This document shows positions 12,429-23,219 of a stretch of DNA of 64,000 nucleotides, one piece after another. The stretch is from contig NC_079478.1 in NCBI RefSeq assembly GCF_026230105.1, positions 16,631,653 through 16,695,652 of the forward strand. The letters run 5' to 3'. The notes below the pieces were generated by a model. It had not been told where the DNA came from. It ran no database searches and worked only from the letters and a program-made list of their open reading frames with translations. The stretch is from Diorhabda sublineata (Eukaryota > Arthropoda > Insecta > Coleoptera > Chrysomelidae). Each line of letters starts with the position of its first letter. Position 1 is the first letter of the stretch. A program made the translations under genes and the position numbers.

Positions 12429-12577
12429 ATTAGTGTCATATCTGAAAAAAATTTTTATATCAATGTACAAAATAACACCCTTCTATTTAAAAATTGATCA
12501 GCTGATACTGATATTTTGATTTGATACTGAATGATTTACATATAAACATGTAGTTTAATTATATGATATATTTTTAG

Positions 12578-12844
12578 AGTAATACCAGATCCAGCCATTG
12601 TCCTGTGGTACGATTAGGTCCAGCTTTAGGTTGCAATTTCTGTTGGAATACAGTCGATACGCATGGAAGGACTCTAAGAAGAAAAACCAAATATCATTGT
12701 CCTGAATGCCAAACGAATCTCTGTATAGTCCCATGTTTTCAGGAGTACCACAAAAGTCAAGGGACTGAAGGAAGCGGTGGAAAAGCCAGTATCGATCCAT
12801 TATTACCATCTTCCCCTACCAAAATATATCCTAAAAGTAATTAA
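12578..12844 (+). CDS. 3'-terminal exon encoding a piggyBac-like Cys/His zinc ribbon
   Basis: An acceptor at 12576-12577 opens a phase-0 exon that fits the phase-0 donor at 10567. TAA is at 12842-12844 and AATAAA at 12869. The 88 residues contain LGCNFCWNTVD, then RRKTKYHCPECQ, then LCIVPCFQEYH. This spacing (C-x2-C, R-K-T-x-Y-x-C-x2-C, L-C-x2-P-C-F-x2-Y/W-H) closely matches the cysteine-rich C-terminal domain of piggyBac transposases, including the element at 15040-17650, where that domain binds transposon ends. Here it sits in a normally spliced exon with a polyadenylation signal and no stop, so it is probably a host protein part. Its role is unknown, presumably DNA or protein binding. Confidence 0.78.
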   Translation, partial: SNTRSSHCPVVRLGPALGCNFCWNTVDTHGRTLRRKTKYHCPECQTNLCIVPCFQEYHKSQGTEGSGGKASIDPLLPSSPTKIYPKSN

Positions 12845-14088
12845 ACTATTGCTGTGTTAATGTCAGGAAATAAAGTCATATTTATTTAATGTTTTTTATT
12901 CATATATTTATAATAATTTCTAGCTTGGTTAACCTAAGTGAAAATCCATTATAAAATAACAATGGAAGAAGTTATTTGAAATGTAAGAAAGTTTCTCAAG
13001 TCGCATATTGTCGTCTAGGGACACAATAATCAAAGTGTAAGCAATGTACAACCATGGCCTTAACGCCCTAGCTTATCTAATCTAATTGTTTATAATAATA
13101 ACTAAAATCATTTAAAGATTTTGATAATTGTTTGTAGGCTGGGATACTTCATTCTTGGTGCAAATTCGTCCCTCATAATGCATATTTAAGCTCTATTCTG
13201 GCCCTAGTTGAAGGTTTTGTTGTTACTGATCGATGAAAGTAGAGGCTAATGTAAGGAACAAATTTTTAATGTCAAAGTTAATAACAAAAAACCACCAGCG
13301 CCCAGTGGACCCAGCACATCTTTCTAAGTGATCTAGCCTCTTCTCATCTAGTAAAATTATTCATTTCCACACATTCTAACAATAAATTACAGGGTTTCTT
13401 TGGTTTTTCTATTTATTATTTATTTATTGATAGAAAAAATATTTGTGCGAAAAGATCTCAAAATAGATCTTGATGAGATTTCTCTTGGATAACATTGAAG
13501 GTAGAGAAAGGGTATAAAAAACAAGCTTAGGTGTAGATTGCACAAAAAACTGGCTTTAGCTGGAATTTCTGGAACCGTTGGATCACTCACAAGTAGTTTA
13601 TCTGACGCGCGCTTCGATAACCAAGTTAGAGGTTAAAGGTACATTCGGAGAAGTGAACAGTGTTATTAGAAAGTACAACTAATATAAATGAATTAGAACA
13701 AGCGGTTGGGTTTTTATTTCGAAATATTCTTCTAATTTTCGAAAAATTTATTTTTAGGTGTACGGGTTTGAGAAAACGGAGATAAAGTTAAGAAAATGAA
13801 AATAAACATGTGTAAAAAATTTCGAGGTTTTCTAAAAGTTATGTTTTTAGGTTAAGAGTTCTTATAGGAAGAAGAGAATAGTAGATCGTTATTATTGATT
13901 GTGTGATCAAGCGATAAAGATAATTAATTTTTGAATTCGTAAAATGCAAATAGGGAAGGAAAAAAAAAGTAGAATGGACTATTAGAATGAAAAATATGAA
14001 AAAAAGTAATCGGGACTTTTTTAAGGTGCTGGAACTTTGGGAACTGGAAATTCGTATACAGACCTACACTTTGTATGTACGCTATTAT
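12845..14088. other. 3'UTR and spacer, no gene seen
   Basis: No coding region is supported. Part of it (13545-13650) belongs to a dispersed repeat that recurs at 32343-32490. Confidence 0.5.
13545..13650 (+). repeat. Dispersed insect repeat, copy 1
   Basis: It contains GGAATTTCTGGAACCGT, CACTCAC, and TCTGACGCGCGCTTCGATAA followed by CCAAGTTA. The same blocks in the same order occur at 32343-32490. From memory this motif set recurs widely in insect genomes; I cannot name the family. Confidence 0.6.
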
Positions 14089-14400
14089 CAGTGGCAGATT
14101 TATAGATTTGCCGCCTGTAGGTTATTCATTTTTGCCACCTTTACTGACCTCTGACATTTCATACCATAGTTTACAATTATAATCAATGTAGAAGCGTTCA
14201 AGTAAGTATACCGCATCTAATACTATATCAATTTTTATTAATTTACTTTTTCTGTCAAAATTTCGAAACTCGTCTTCTCCTTGCGAACTATAATATTTTT
14301 TATTATGAGTCAAAATAAAAAATTTTTGTACAAAATTTGTTCCGCGAAATCTACTGCTCTAGGCTACAGCCTACTCAGTCTTCTGATAAATTCACCATTG
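14089..14400. mobile_element. 312-bp hAT-type MITE with perfect 8-bp target duplication
   Basis: GCTATTAT is duplicated exactly at 14081-14088 and 14401-14408. The left end is CAGTGGCAGATTTATAG and the right end, read inward, is CAATGGTGAATTTATCA: 12 of 17 bases match. The 8-bp duplication and CARTGG ends are those of the hAT superfamily. The interior holds no transposase I can recognise. Confidence 0.88.
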
Positions 14401-15039
14401 GCTATTATATACATAGGTAGGTTGGTTACAAAGCCCGTTTGGAACGGGACAGTCCCGATACTTTAGGCTTTTGCGATTTTCCCGTCGGCTTGACGAAAAG
14501 TAAGTAGTAAGTCCCTTTTTTTAGCAGTAATACGAAAATTTTATAAAATAAGTAAAAACTGTTACTTGGTAATAATTCTTATTACACATTCGGTAAAGAT
14601 TTAGATTCACTTCTTCTAGATTTTCCCTGATGAATAACATTTGGTTATCTGAAAAATCTCGTCTGCAGATCCAAACGGTAAGTTCCATGTTGATGGTCAG
14701 AGTGGATTTCGATCATTCCTGTGATAAATTTCACGAAATGCTAATAAAAAAAAGTGTATTGAAAAACGTAGCAGTTTCCAGAAATACTTTTGGCACAAAG
14801 AAAAAGAAACTGCACAACTATCAGTACATTCAAGTGAAAATGTTGATTGAACTGTCACTGGTGTACATGTTGATAGAACAGGCTATTTAATTGAAGTGAA
14901 TTCGTTTTATTTTAAGAAAAAAATTTTCTAAGAAGATGTTTTGAAGTTTTGTAAATACCTTGTTTTGAATTTTGTTTCAATAATTTCATAAACATAATGC
15001 ATGTTTTGCATAAACATGCTTAACTATAAAACATTTTAA

Positions 15040-17650
15040 CACGTTGACGGACAATTGCGGCTATAGCCGTCAAAGCGAAGTTCACAATGTGGCATGACTG
15101 CTATAGCCGTCCAAAACGAAACGGTCGTTTTTAGACACTATGGCTATAGCAGCACAAATGTGCACTTACTGGCGTATACGTAGAAGCATAGTGTCGTGTT
15201 TTGAAAACATCTTTTTAGGTTGAAGTTCATATTTCACCTGTTATACGAGTTGCAGATTCAGTATGCACGTGGTTGTGAAGGGAGTAGTGCGATCGTGTTT
15301 TCTATTGAATTTATAGTTCTTATTGATACGTTTAACGATATTTATTATTATTTATATAACTATACTGGTATGTATTTGTTTATTATTCATTTTATACTTT
15401 AAACAGAAATAAAAAAACAAAATTTAGCATTTTAGGTTAGGTTAACGATACTATAGGTTATACTGTTTACTTTTTTTTTGGTTTTACATTTGAAATATAA
15501 ATAAATAATGATAATGTAAATGATAAATATATATTATGTATATAATATACAATAAATAATAATACAAAATAAAATGTTTTATTCAATATTTACAGAAAAT
15601 GGACAGTTGGGAAAAAGATCAGGCTAGGCTGCTGAAGATTGTTGAGGAAATGAATAGTGGATCAAGCAACAGTGAGTCTGAATCTGATGCTGACAGTGCT
15701 GAAAATAACAATTCGGATAGTGAAGATGATGAATCAACTACAGATGAGGAATATGAAGCACCAGAAGAACCAGAAAATGATGAGACATGGCATACCAATA
15801 CAACATCTATAAGAAACTTTTCTTTTGATGCAGATGCCGCTGGGATTCTTTTGGATATAGAAGAAAATGTTTCTCCAATTCAGGTTTTTGAAAAAATATG
15901 GGATGACCAAGTAATGGAAATGATTATAAAATCTACGAATGATTACGGCATAAAACTTTGCAATTAAGCACGGCCACATACAAGGCATAGTAGAAAGGCA
16001 AATTTCAAAAATACTGATATGATCGAAATGAGAAAGTTTTTAGGTTTGTGTTTGCTTCAGTCCCAGCTAAAATTCTCCAGCATTAGAAAACTCTTTTCCA
16101 TTGATGCATTACATTACCACCCAGCATTTCCGTCACAAATGTCTGGAAGGAGGTTTGAGCAAATATTGAGGTGTTTTTGTGTTGAGGAAGAAAATTCAAA
16201 CGACCCTTTGAGGAAAATAAAAATATTTCTTGATTTGCTCATACAAAAGTTTGCGAATGCATATGCACCAAACGAAGCATTATCATTAGATGAATCGTTG
16301 TTATTATTTCGAGGAAGGCTTTATTTTCGCACGTACATGAAAGGCAAAAAGGCAAAATACGGAAATAAATTCTATGAACTTTGTTCAGCCCAAGGTTACG
16401 TTTTGAATATAGAAGTATGCAAAGGCCATCGAGAAAACGATGAAAACATGACAACTATTGAAAGTCTTGTGATGCGATTGATGCAGTCATACTTAAACAA
16501 AGGCCATCATTTGTTCATGGATAATTATTACAACAGTCTACCATTGTCTAACAAATTACTTAGCAAAAAGACACATGTGACAGGAACTCTTCGTGTAAAT
16601 AGGAAGGGTCTGCCACAAGAAATAACACGTCGTAAGCTTAGAAAAGGAGAACATGTATGGCGACGCCAAAATCAGACTTATGTGTCCAAATGGAAAGATA
16701 AACGGGATGTGCTATGTCTAACAACAGCTTACCACCCAAGCATGATAAACATAGCTAACCGGCGACAACAGGAAAAGAGAAAACCAATTGAAATAGTGAA
16801 TTATAATCAGAATATGTCAGGTGTAGACAGAGCAGATCAGATGATGTCCTATTATTCCTGTCCACGGAAGACAATTAGATGGTATAAAAAGGTAATCTTT
16901 CATCTACTGGATGTAGCAGTATGGAATTCTTTCTACATCTTTAAAGAAAAGACAGGTTCTCAAATGAAGTATATAGAGTACAGGGAAGCAATCATACGAT
17001 CTCTAACTGGTATAGATAATAAACGGGATGGAAGAACTTTGGTTCAATTTAAACGTGCACAAATCCAAACCAATGAAATCAACAACAATGGAACACAGCA
17101 TTTTCCTGAGAAAATTTCACCTCCTGAAAATTATCATCGAAAAACATATTTTCAGCGTTGTAAACAATGTTATAAACAGGGAATAAGGAAGGAAACATCA
17201 TATTGCTGCAAGAATTGCGTGTCAAAACCTGCACTGTGTCCTGCACCATGCTTTGAAACATGGCATACCGAAAATAATGTATAATAATTATAAAATTATA
17301 ATAAATTTTTTTGTCATTTATTTATTTTTGTTTGATTAAGAACTAACATTTCGTGTAAAACTCCCAAAAATACTTTGTTGCATACAAAAATTGCTTGTTT
17401 GAACCATTAAACCTGTCATTTACGTTTTTAAATTTTTGCTGTTATAGCCGCCATCGTCCTATCACTTAGTGTATAGAGTCCGCTGGCGCCATGACGGTTA
17501 TAGCCGCAACCTAATTAAAGGTACTAAATTAATCAAAATTAAGTTTATTTAAGCAGAAAGAGTAAAACTATACTTCTAACATTATAAAAATCACAAAAAC
17601 ATATAGTGTCAATTTTCGAACTTCGCTTGTTCCTACTGTCCGTCAACGTG
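15040..17650 (+). mobile_element. Full-length piggyBac-family DNA transposon, 2611 bp
   Basis: TTAA flanks both ends (15036-15039 and 17651-17654). The termini are identical inverted repeats of at least 14 bp (CACGTTGACGGACA). A second shared word AGCGAAGTTC lies further in on both sides (about 15077-15086 and, inverted, about 17619-17628). The palindrome-based word GCTATAGCCG recurs in the left subterminal region (around 15059, 15101 and 15142) and, as GTTATAGCCG, in the right (around 17441 and 17497). These are candidates for transposase binding sites. The body holds one transposase frame with a single stop. The identical ends and nearly open frame suggest recent activity. Confidence 0.96.
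15599..17284 (+). pseudogene. piggyBac transposase, open except for one in-frame stop
   Basis: The frame runs from ATG 15599 to TAA 17282-17284, 561 codons before the final stop, interrupted only by TAA at 15965-15967. After that stop 17 codons lead to the next Met at 16019, so there is no frameshift. The N-terminus is acidic and Ser/Asp-rich (about residues 18-60), as in the family. The three catalytic aspartates are visible in LSLDESLLLFRGR (about 16290), LFMDNYY (about 16518) and GVDRADQMMSYY (about 16827). The C-terminal cysteine-rich domain (about 17155-17270) has CKQCYKQGIRKETSYCCKNC and CPAPCFETWH. In an intact copy the enzyme excises the element precisely at TTAA. This copy would give a 122-residue N-terminal peptide unless a start at 16019 is used; that product would keep all three aspartates but lose the N-terminal region. 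Confidence 0.95.
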
Positions 17651-17842
17651 TTAATTTAGTTTTGGGTTAGGCCAGTATTAAACATCTTAAAAATATTTTA
17701 CAATTTTTTATGTATTATTATTTAAATGCAAAATAAATGTTGGAATTTCCGGCACATTTGAGTTCTTTCCTGTGCCCTACACCTCAACCGCAAAAATAGT
17801 CTGACTGTCCCGTTTTTGAACAAAGTTTTTATGGCCAGCCTA

Positions 17843-18774
17843 TAACCATCGGTGAAGCCTTAGTTCATGACAACATTTATTCTGTAAAGACAGAAGTTTT
17901 TTATTGAAATTTGTCGAGGACTGCGTAGCCACAAGATGTATATGTTGTACTATTTATTGGAAGTATTCGTGGTTTACTTGAAGTTTCTGCATGAAACTGT
18001 AACATACAAGAGCAACATTAATTGAAATTTATCTAGTAAATGGATAACTGAAATTCAAAATTATATGTATTTGACATAATAAATGCGTTGTGGACTATTA
18101 CAAATTATGATTGGGCAGATAAGTCTACGATTATTTATGTAACTAGTTTGTCGTTAATATTGCTTTTGTAGGTACGTCTATTAATAAACGTCAATTCAAT
18201 ATCCAGATGGTTATTTTTCAAAAAGTTTTTTCACAAACAATGCAATCATCTACTGTTATAAAAAAATTGAAAATTTCATTCATCCCAAAATAAAAGTGTT
18301 GAGTGGGAGCACATAACATATTTTGGTGGGGAAACCAACTGCTCGAAACATTATTTTAACACTTCGTTACTTGTAGTGGTTCTAAGTGCAAATAATAATT
18401 ATAATAAGAATATTGTATATACTTCTAGGTAAGAAAAATTGCTAAACCAAATCAGTTTTTTTATAAGCATTTGAAAATATATTTATACATATTTTTTTAA
18501 ATAAATTTTGATCTAATATCGGTCAAAACTCCGAGATATTTACGTATGCCTATGGTTATAAATATAGCGAGCCGCTTCTAGTTTAAGATTTCAGATACCC
18601 AATCCATGTGTAACTATCTAAAAATACAATTGGCATCGATTTGATAATGATTAAAATGTAACTAAAATCAGTGGGGAATTACTACAAGACACTGTGTTTG
18701 GTCATGTAAGTTTGTTACCGGGTTATTACCTGTAACTACACGTGACATGGGTGTAGTACCGTATCCGTTAAGGG
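17843..18774. other. AT-rich spacer, nothing recognised
   Basis: No open frame with family resemblance, no long repeat. Confidence 0.4.
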
Positions 18775-19700
18775 GATTGATTTCATTAATTCGTCTAATT
18801 AATTTCTCAATCCGATCTTAGTGTTTTCTGAGGTTTCAATAATAATGATTCTTCTGCTGATCGTAGATCTTAACCACAGAGGTTACTGATGCGAACTTTG
18901 TATTAGGCCATCATAAGCTAAAGATCCTCTGTTTTGGTAGAGTCTCGTTCGTCATTTGTTGGACACAACCTTATAATTTTAGTTACTTTATTTTTATATC
19001 ATCCACTATTCTTTTTCAGCTGCCATACTTCGCTACCGTAGGAGAAAATCCATTTAATAATTTAATAATTATCTTGTATTTGTTTTGGTTATGTAGATGT
19101 CTCATAAAACGTTGTTTAGCAATGATTTTGCTCTTTTCCTCTGGATATTTCTGTCCCAAAAATTTGTATTCTTAGCAGTAGTTCGTATATAATGTACGTT
19201 TTCCAGTTGCACATTTCGCTTGAGTCCTCCGTAACACATTCTTTTTAGTAAATGTTGACTTCTAATCCCTATTTGCTGTATTCTTCGAATAGATGTTATT
19301 ATAGAAACCTCTGGAGGAATTTTCGATTTTTATTTAGAAGTTCTTATACAGTTCCCTAAAGGAATTTATAATAGTAATCAGTGTTATGCTAAGGTAAATT
19401 TTTTTAAGACTACAAATAATCGGTGGATTTCTTTTTTTACGGCTTCCATTTCTTCCAGAAATTGTTTTAAGACAAAATAAGTAGTCGTCTGTTGATCTTC
19501 CTGCCCAAAACCCATCTTGTTATTCTTCATCTTCATTGATAGTAAATTCTATTTCGATTATGAATACTTTGCCATATAATCTGCTTATTGTTGCTGTTAT
19601 TGCAATACCTCCATAATTTTCACAAGCCTCGTTGCTACCCTTCTAATGAATTAGGGAAAGGTACAACTGGTTTTGAAGATTCTTCTAATTATATACTAGT
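18775..19700 (-). mobile_element. Decayed RTE-like LINE fragment
   Basis: On the minus strand, patched frames give CENYRGIAITATISRLYGKV (about 19620-19570) and then a finger/palm stretch containing YFVLKQFLEEMEAVKKEIHR (about 19480-19430). Both match conserved reverse transcriptase blocks of RTE-like LINEs. Nearer 19030 a short piece, SYGSEVW, resembles the C-terminal region of the same proteins. Most of the palm, including the YADD box, is missing or unreadable. Confidence 0.55.
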
Positions 19701-20450
19701 TATCGCTAAATGAGTCAAATATTAACCCAATATTTTAGAATGGGGTTACATTTTGTTGAATATATATTGTATACGTACCCTTTAGCGGCTTTTTTTATTA
19801 CCAAGTTTTATGGAAATTTTCCATTTTTCTAAATAGTTTTAGACTACTTATTTATTCGCCTGATTATTGATACTTCGAAGCACATTTCACAAAGCAGTTG
19901 ATACGAAAGGAATCTTTTTAAATCACTGGAAAGTCACGAATGAATTAATATTTTGGAACATTATCGAAAATAAGAGCCGGCTGAGTCGATCCACTCCTAA
20001 AAATTTACTTGTATGAGGTCGGTTTTAGGGAAATTAATGAAAAATCTTATTGTAAAAAATATTTTATTTTTCAACAAAATTTAACTCCTCACATTTAGTT
20101 CAGCGAGTTCTAAACTTTCTCAAATCATACAAAAAATAATCTTTTGGAAGGGATCCAAATCAAGTGAACAAAACTCTTTTCTTTCTTCGTTTATTCGACA
20201 TCAAAACGTATCAGAAAATCACAATTAATTCTAAATCATACATGTATAAAGATTATATTTTTGTAATTTCAAAATACCATGAATATGACTTTACTTGTCA
20301 AAAAACCGGTTTTCCATCATTTCGACTAGGTTTTTATTTCTAGAGTATAATGATATACTTAATCACCTAGTCATCCTAAGACATTCGTTAGAAGTTTTAA
20401 TGCATTGAGCCCTCACCTTGATTTTACATATATAACTTTACATGCTAAAT
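19701..20450. other. AT-rich spacer, nothing recognised
   Basis: No supported feature. Confidence 0.4.
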
Positions 20451-20675
20451 ACGAGGTCTGGCTATTAAATAACGAGACTGCGCGCCTAGACGGATGGCGT
20501 TAGGTTAGGTTGGGTAATTATAGTCTCCCAACCTAGCGGTAAAGCAAAAACCGGCAGAGCTCCTAAAGGCTCTCACCAAAGAAGATTTCCAGCACTGTGT
20601 GTGGCAAGAGGAGGGGAGTATATTGAAGGGGAGCATAACCTTTGTAATATTTTGAATATGGCATCGAAAACATAG
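20451..20675 (+). mobile_element. Internally deleted mariner derivative
   Basis: It starts with a mariner-type terminal sequence beginning ACGAGGTCTGGCTATTAAAT (20451-20480) next to TA-rich DNA. About 80 bp later the sequence is the end of a mariner transposase: KALTKEDFQHC then, in another frame, CVARGGEYIEGEHNLCNIL and a TAG stop at 20673-20675. Everything between the 5' end and the last 50 codons is deleted. I do not see the right terminal repeat. Confidence 0.68.
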
Positions 20676-20944
20676 TAACTAATAATATAATTACCGTAAT
20701 TAGAGAATTTTCAACACCTCTGAATACTCTTCCAACTTCCACCTACGTATCTATCAACTGTTTAGTAGGTACCTAAAACACAATACCGTCAATTAATATA
20801 TCCATTAATATATCCCCAGATATTTATATTAAGTAAAGAACTATTGGTAAATATTTTATTTACGTTCAAACTATGGTCGATAAAACATTGTAATTAGATA
20901 TATAGTAGTATTATAGAAAAAAAATATTTTAATATACTTATCCG

Positions 20945-21800
20945 CAAACTCTTCTCCATTTGGTTCTATAATTTGATTCCTGTTTTAACTTGTCCCCAAT
21001 TGAATCTTCTTTTTTCCGGATTGTTCTATTTCTGTATTCCGTTTTCGTCTTGGTCTGCCTATTTTCTTTTTTTTTTTTTTGTTGCTTTGGCATCCATTAT
21101 AACCTTAACTGTTCTGACTCCCTTTAGTCTCACTATGTATCCAAACTATCAAAACTGTTGTTCGATTTTTTTCTCTTCACTTACTTCGTTAAAGTCTAAT
21201 TGTATCGTTTCTTATTTAATCTAGTATCTTCACCCCCACTATTTTTTCTTAGTATTTTCATTTCGCATTTTGTAATTTTCTTCTTCAATTTATTGGTTAT
21301 CACCCAGGATTCGCAGCCAGTCCTCAGTGGTAATAGTACTGATTCGTAGATTCTAAATGTTGTACCGTTTGTAGTTTTTATTGGAAAATACTCTATAAAG
21401 GGCTACATATGCAGATATTATCTTATTTACCCTATTGGCTTACATCTTCGTCAATTCCTCCGTCTAGTCTTATTACTGTTGCTAAAGACTTTAGCTTGTT
21501 AACACTCTTCTTTAGTTTCTTTAATATGTTCATTATATTTGTCTTTTGTATATTTATCAGTAGTCCTTTTTGATATATATCATCACTCCACTTCTGTATT
21601 CTATTTGGTAGCTCTTCTTTTGTGTTAGCGAATATTGATAGGTCGTTCGCATACATTAGTTTGTTTTTGTATATTGATTGGTCTAAAACTGTATTGTATT
21701 TTTTTCCTTCTTTGTTCATTTCTTTACCTTGTTTATCAATTTTTCTCAAACTTTTCTATTCCTCATTACTTCCTGCCTATGTATAGTTCAATAAGTTGTC
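20945..21800 (-). mobile_element. 3' fragment of an RTE-type LINE
   Basis: On the minus strand, 21749-21432 reads through the reverse transcriptase active-site region: YKNKLMYANDLSIFANTKEE (YADD changed to YAND) and then IQKWSDDIYQKGLLINIQKT. Downstream, patched frames give a conserved C-terminal YESVLLPLRTGCESWVITNK (about 21345-21290) and GRPRRKRNTEIEQ (about 21060-21020), the usual basic tail of the clade. It is 5'-truncated and has several frameshifts. Confidence 0.75.
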
Positions 21801-23219
21801 CATCTCCTCTTTTGGTCTATCTTATGAGTTCACTGAGTTTATATGAAGTGCTAAGTAGCGATAATTGTGAAATTAATCAAAAATTTATTTATTTGAAACA
21901 ACAAGAAACCATTTGAATGCCGAAGATTTAGTCTGATAAGGATTTAAAAGAAGCCAGGGGCGTCATGACGCGCAGTACCGAGATTTGAACTTTTAGCCCA
22001 TGTAATGTATACGATTTTTTTTTCAAAGCCGCACAAAAGTACGTACTTTCGACCGAGGTATGAAGAAAAATAATTTTCTATGCACTTGTCCCAATGCCAC
22101 TCTTGATTCTTGACTTTCTTCTTATAACATAAAAAAATCAGTGGTTTCACAATTCATTCTTTGAACCAAAAAGACACTTCGTTAAATTTGGCGTTTTAGA
22201 AAATTAGAACAACGAATCTCGACGAGACAATTATTTTAATGATATAGTACTGCAATGCGCATTGTTCGACCTTCACAGCCAAGGTAATACCAAGCATCAG
22301 GCCAATGATAATTTATTTCTCAAAAATCAAAGTTAAAGATAGCGCCGGAGCCACTGGCCCCTAGAATCTGACTGAAACTATTCTTAGATCGACACACAAA
22401 CCTCAAATATTTTAAAGAAAGCGGTATGTGTGTTTTTCAACGTAACTCTTAAAAGTCGTCAGGTAAAATGAAATAAAGGGCAGTCGCAAAAAACGAATGT
22501 TTGTAAATAAATCTATTCCACTGAATTTTTTAATATTTGAAAGAACACAAACCAACGATTCTTAGTTTATTAACCGTTATTACTCTTTTTTGCCTCTTTT
22601 CAGCACACCTTAGTTTTTATTAATAAACAAAACATATTTGTATTAGAAATTTTCTAATTTTCCTCTAGCTCATATCATCAAAAACAAAAATTGGTCTTTA
22701 AGAATGATCTAAATAATGGTTGCTGATGATAATATAGATAAAAATTATATTCTGATTCTAATAATGAGCTGAAAAATATGATATGGAGTAAAGTTAAAAT
22801 AATTCATTGTCATGAATACTATCGTACTAACAGTAAATGAATAAAGTATCCCACGGTTCGCGAACTTACTGTATATATGAAAAATATCGAAGCTATTTTA
22901 AATTTGAAGTCTAATTTGTTAAAACAACTCAGTTCAATTAATAATACTCTCATAGAATTAGAAAAATGGAAAATAGAACATTGGGTAATTATCTAGATTA
23001 GGTTACACTGATATCGACTTCGCCTGTTTTATTTATTGACGACCACCTCATATAGAAGTATATTAAGTGCAATCAAGTGTCATTTTAGAAGGATAATTGG
23101 TAAGTGAGCTTATACTAACATAAACCTTTGTATAGAATAACATTCATTCCTGGGAACATTTCTTTTCTACCATATTTTTTTCATTTTTTTTAATATATAT
23201 TTAACAGAGATAGAATAAT
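21801..23219. other. Spacer, nothing recognised
   Basis: No coding sequence is supported. The frame at 21944-22150 on the minus strand has no family resemblance. Confidence 0.4.

Larger units (their letters stand above)
14418..17842 (+). mobile_element. hAT-type relic hosting a nested piggyBac element
   Basis: The left end (14418, TAGGTTGGTTACAAAG) and right end (17842, read inward TAGGCTGGCCATAAAA) are similar, and each is followed by ACGGGACAGTC about 20-30 bp in (14455 and about 17807, inverted). Between the left end and the piggyBac insertion, 14630-14810 encodes NIWLSEKSRLQIQTVSSML and following residues, which look like the C-terminal dimerisation region of a hAT transposase. The rest of the transposase is missing. 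The piggyBac element at 15040-17650 splits the relic. I could not find a convincing 8-bp duplication. Confidence 0.6.

Noticed and set aside
20504..20640. tRNA-derived SINE
   Set aside because: The stretch reads as a mariner transposase C-terminus; no A and B boxes at proper spacing.
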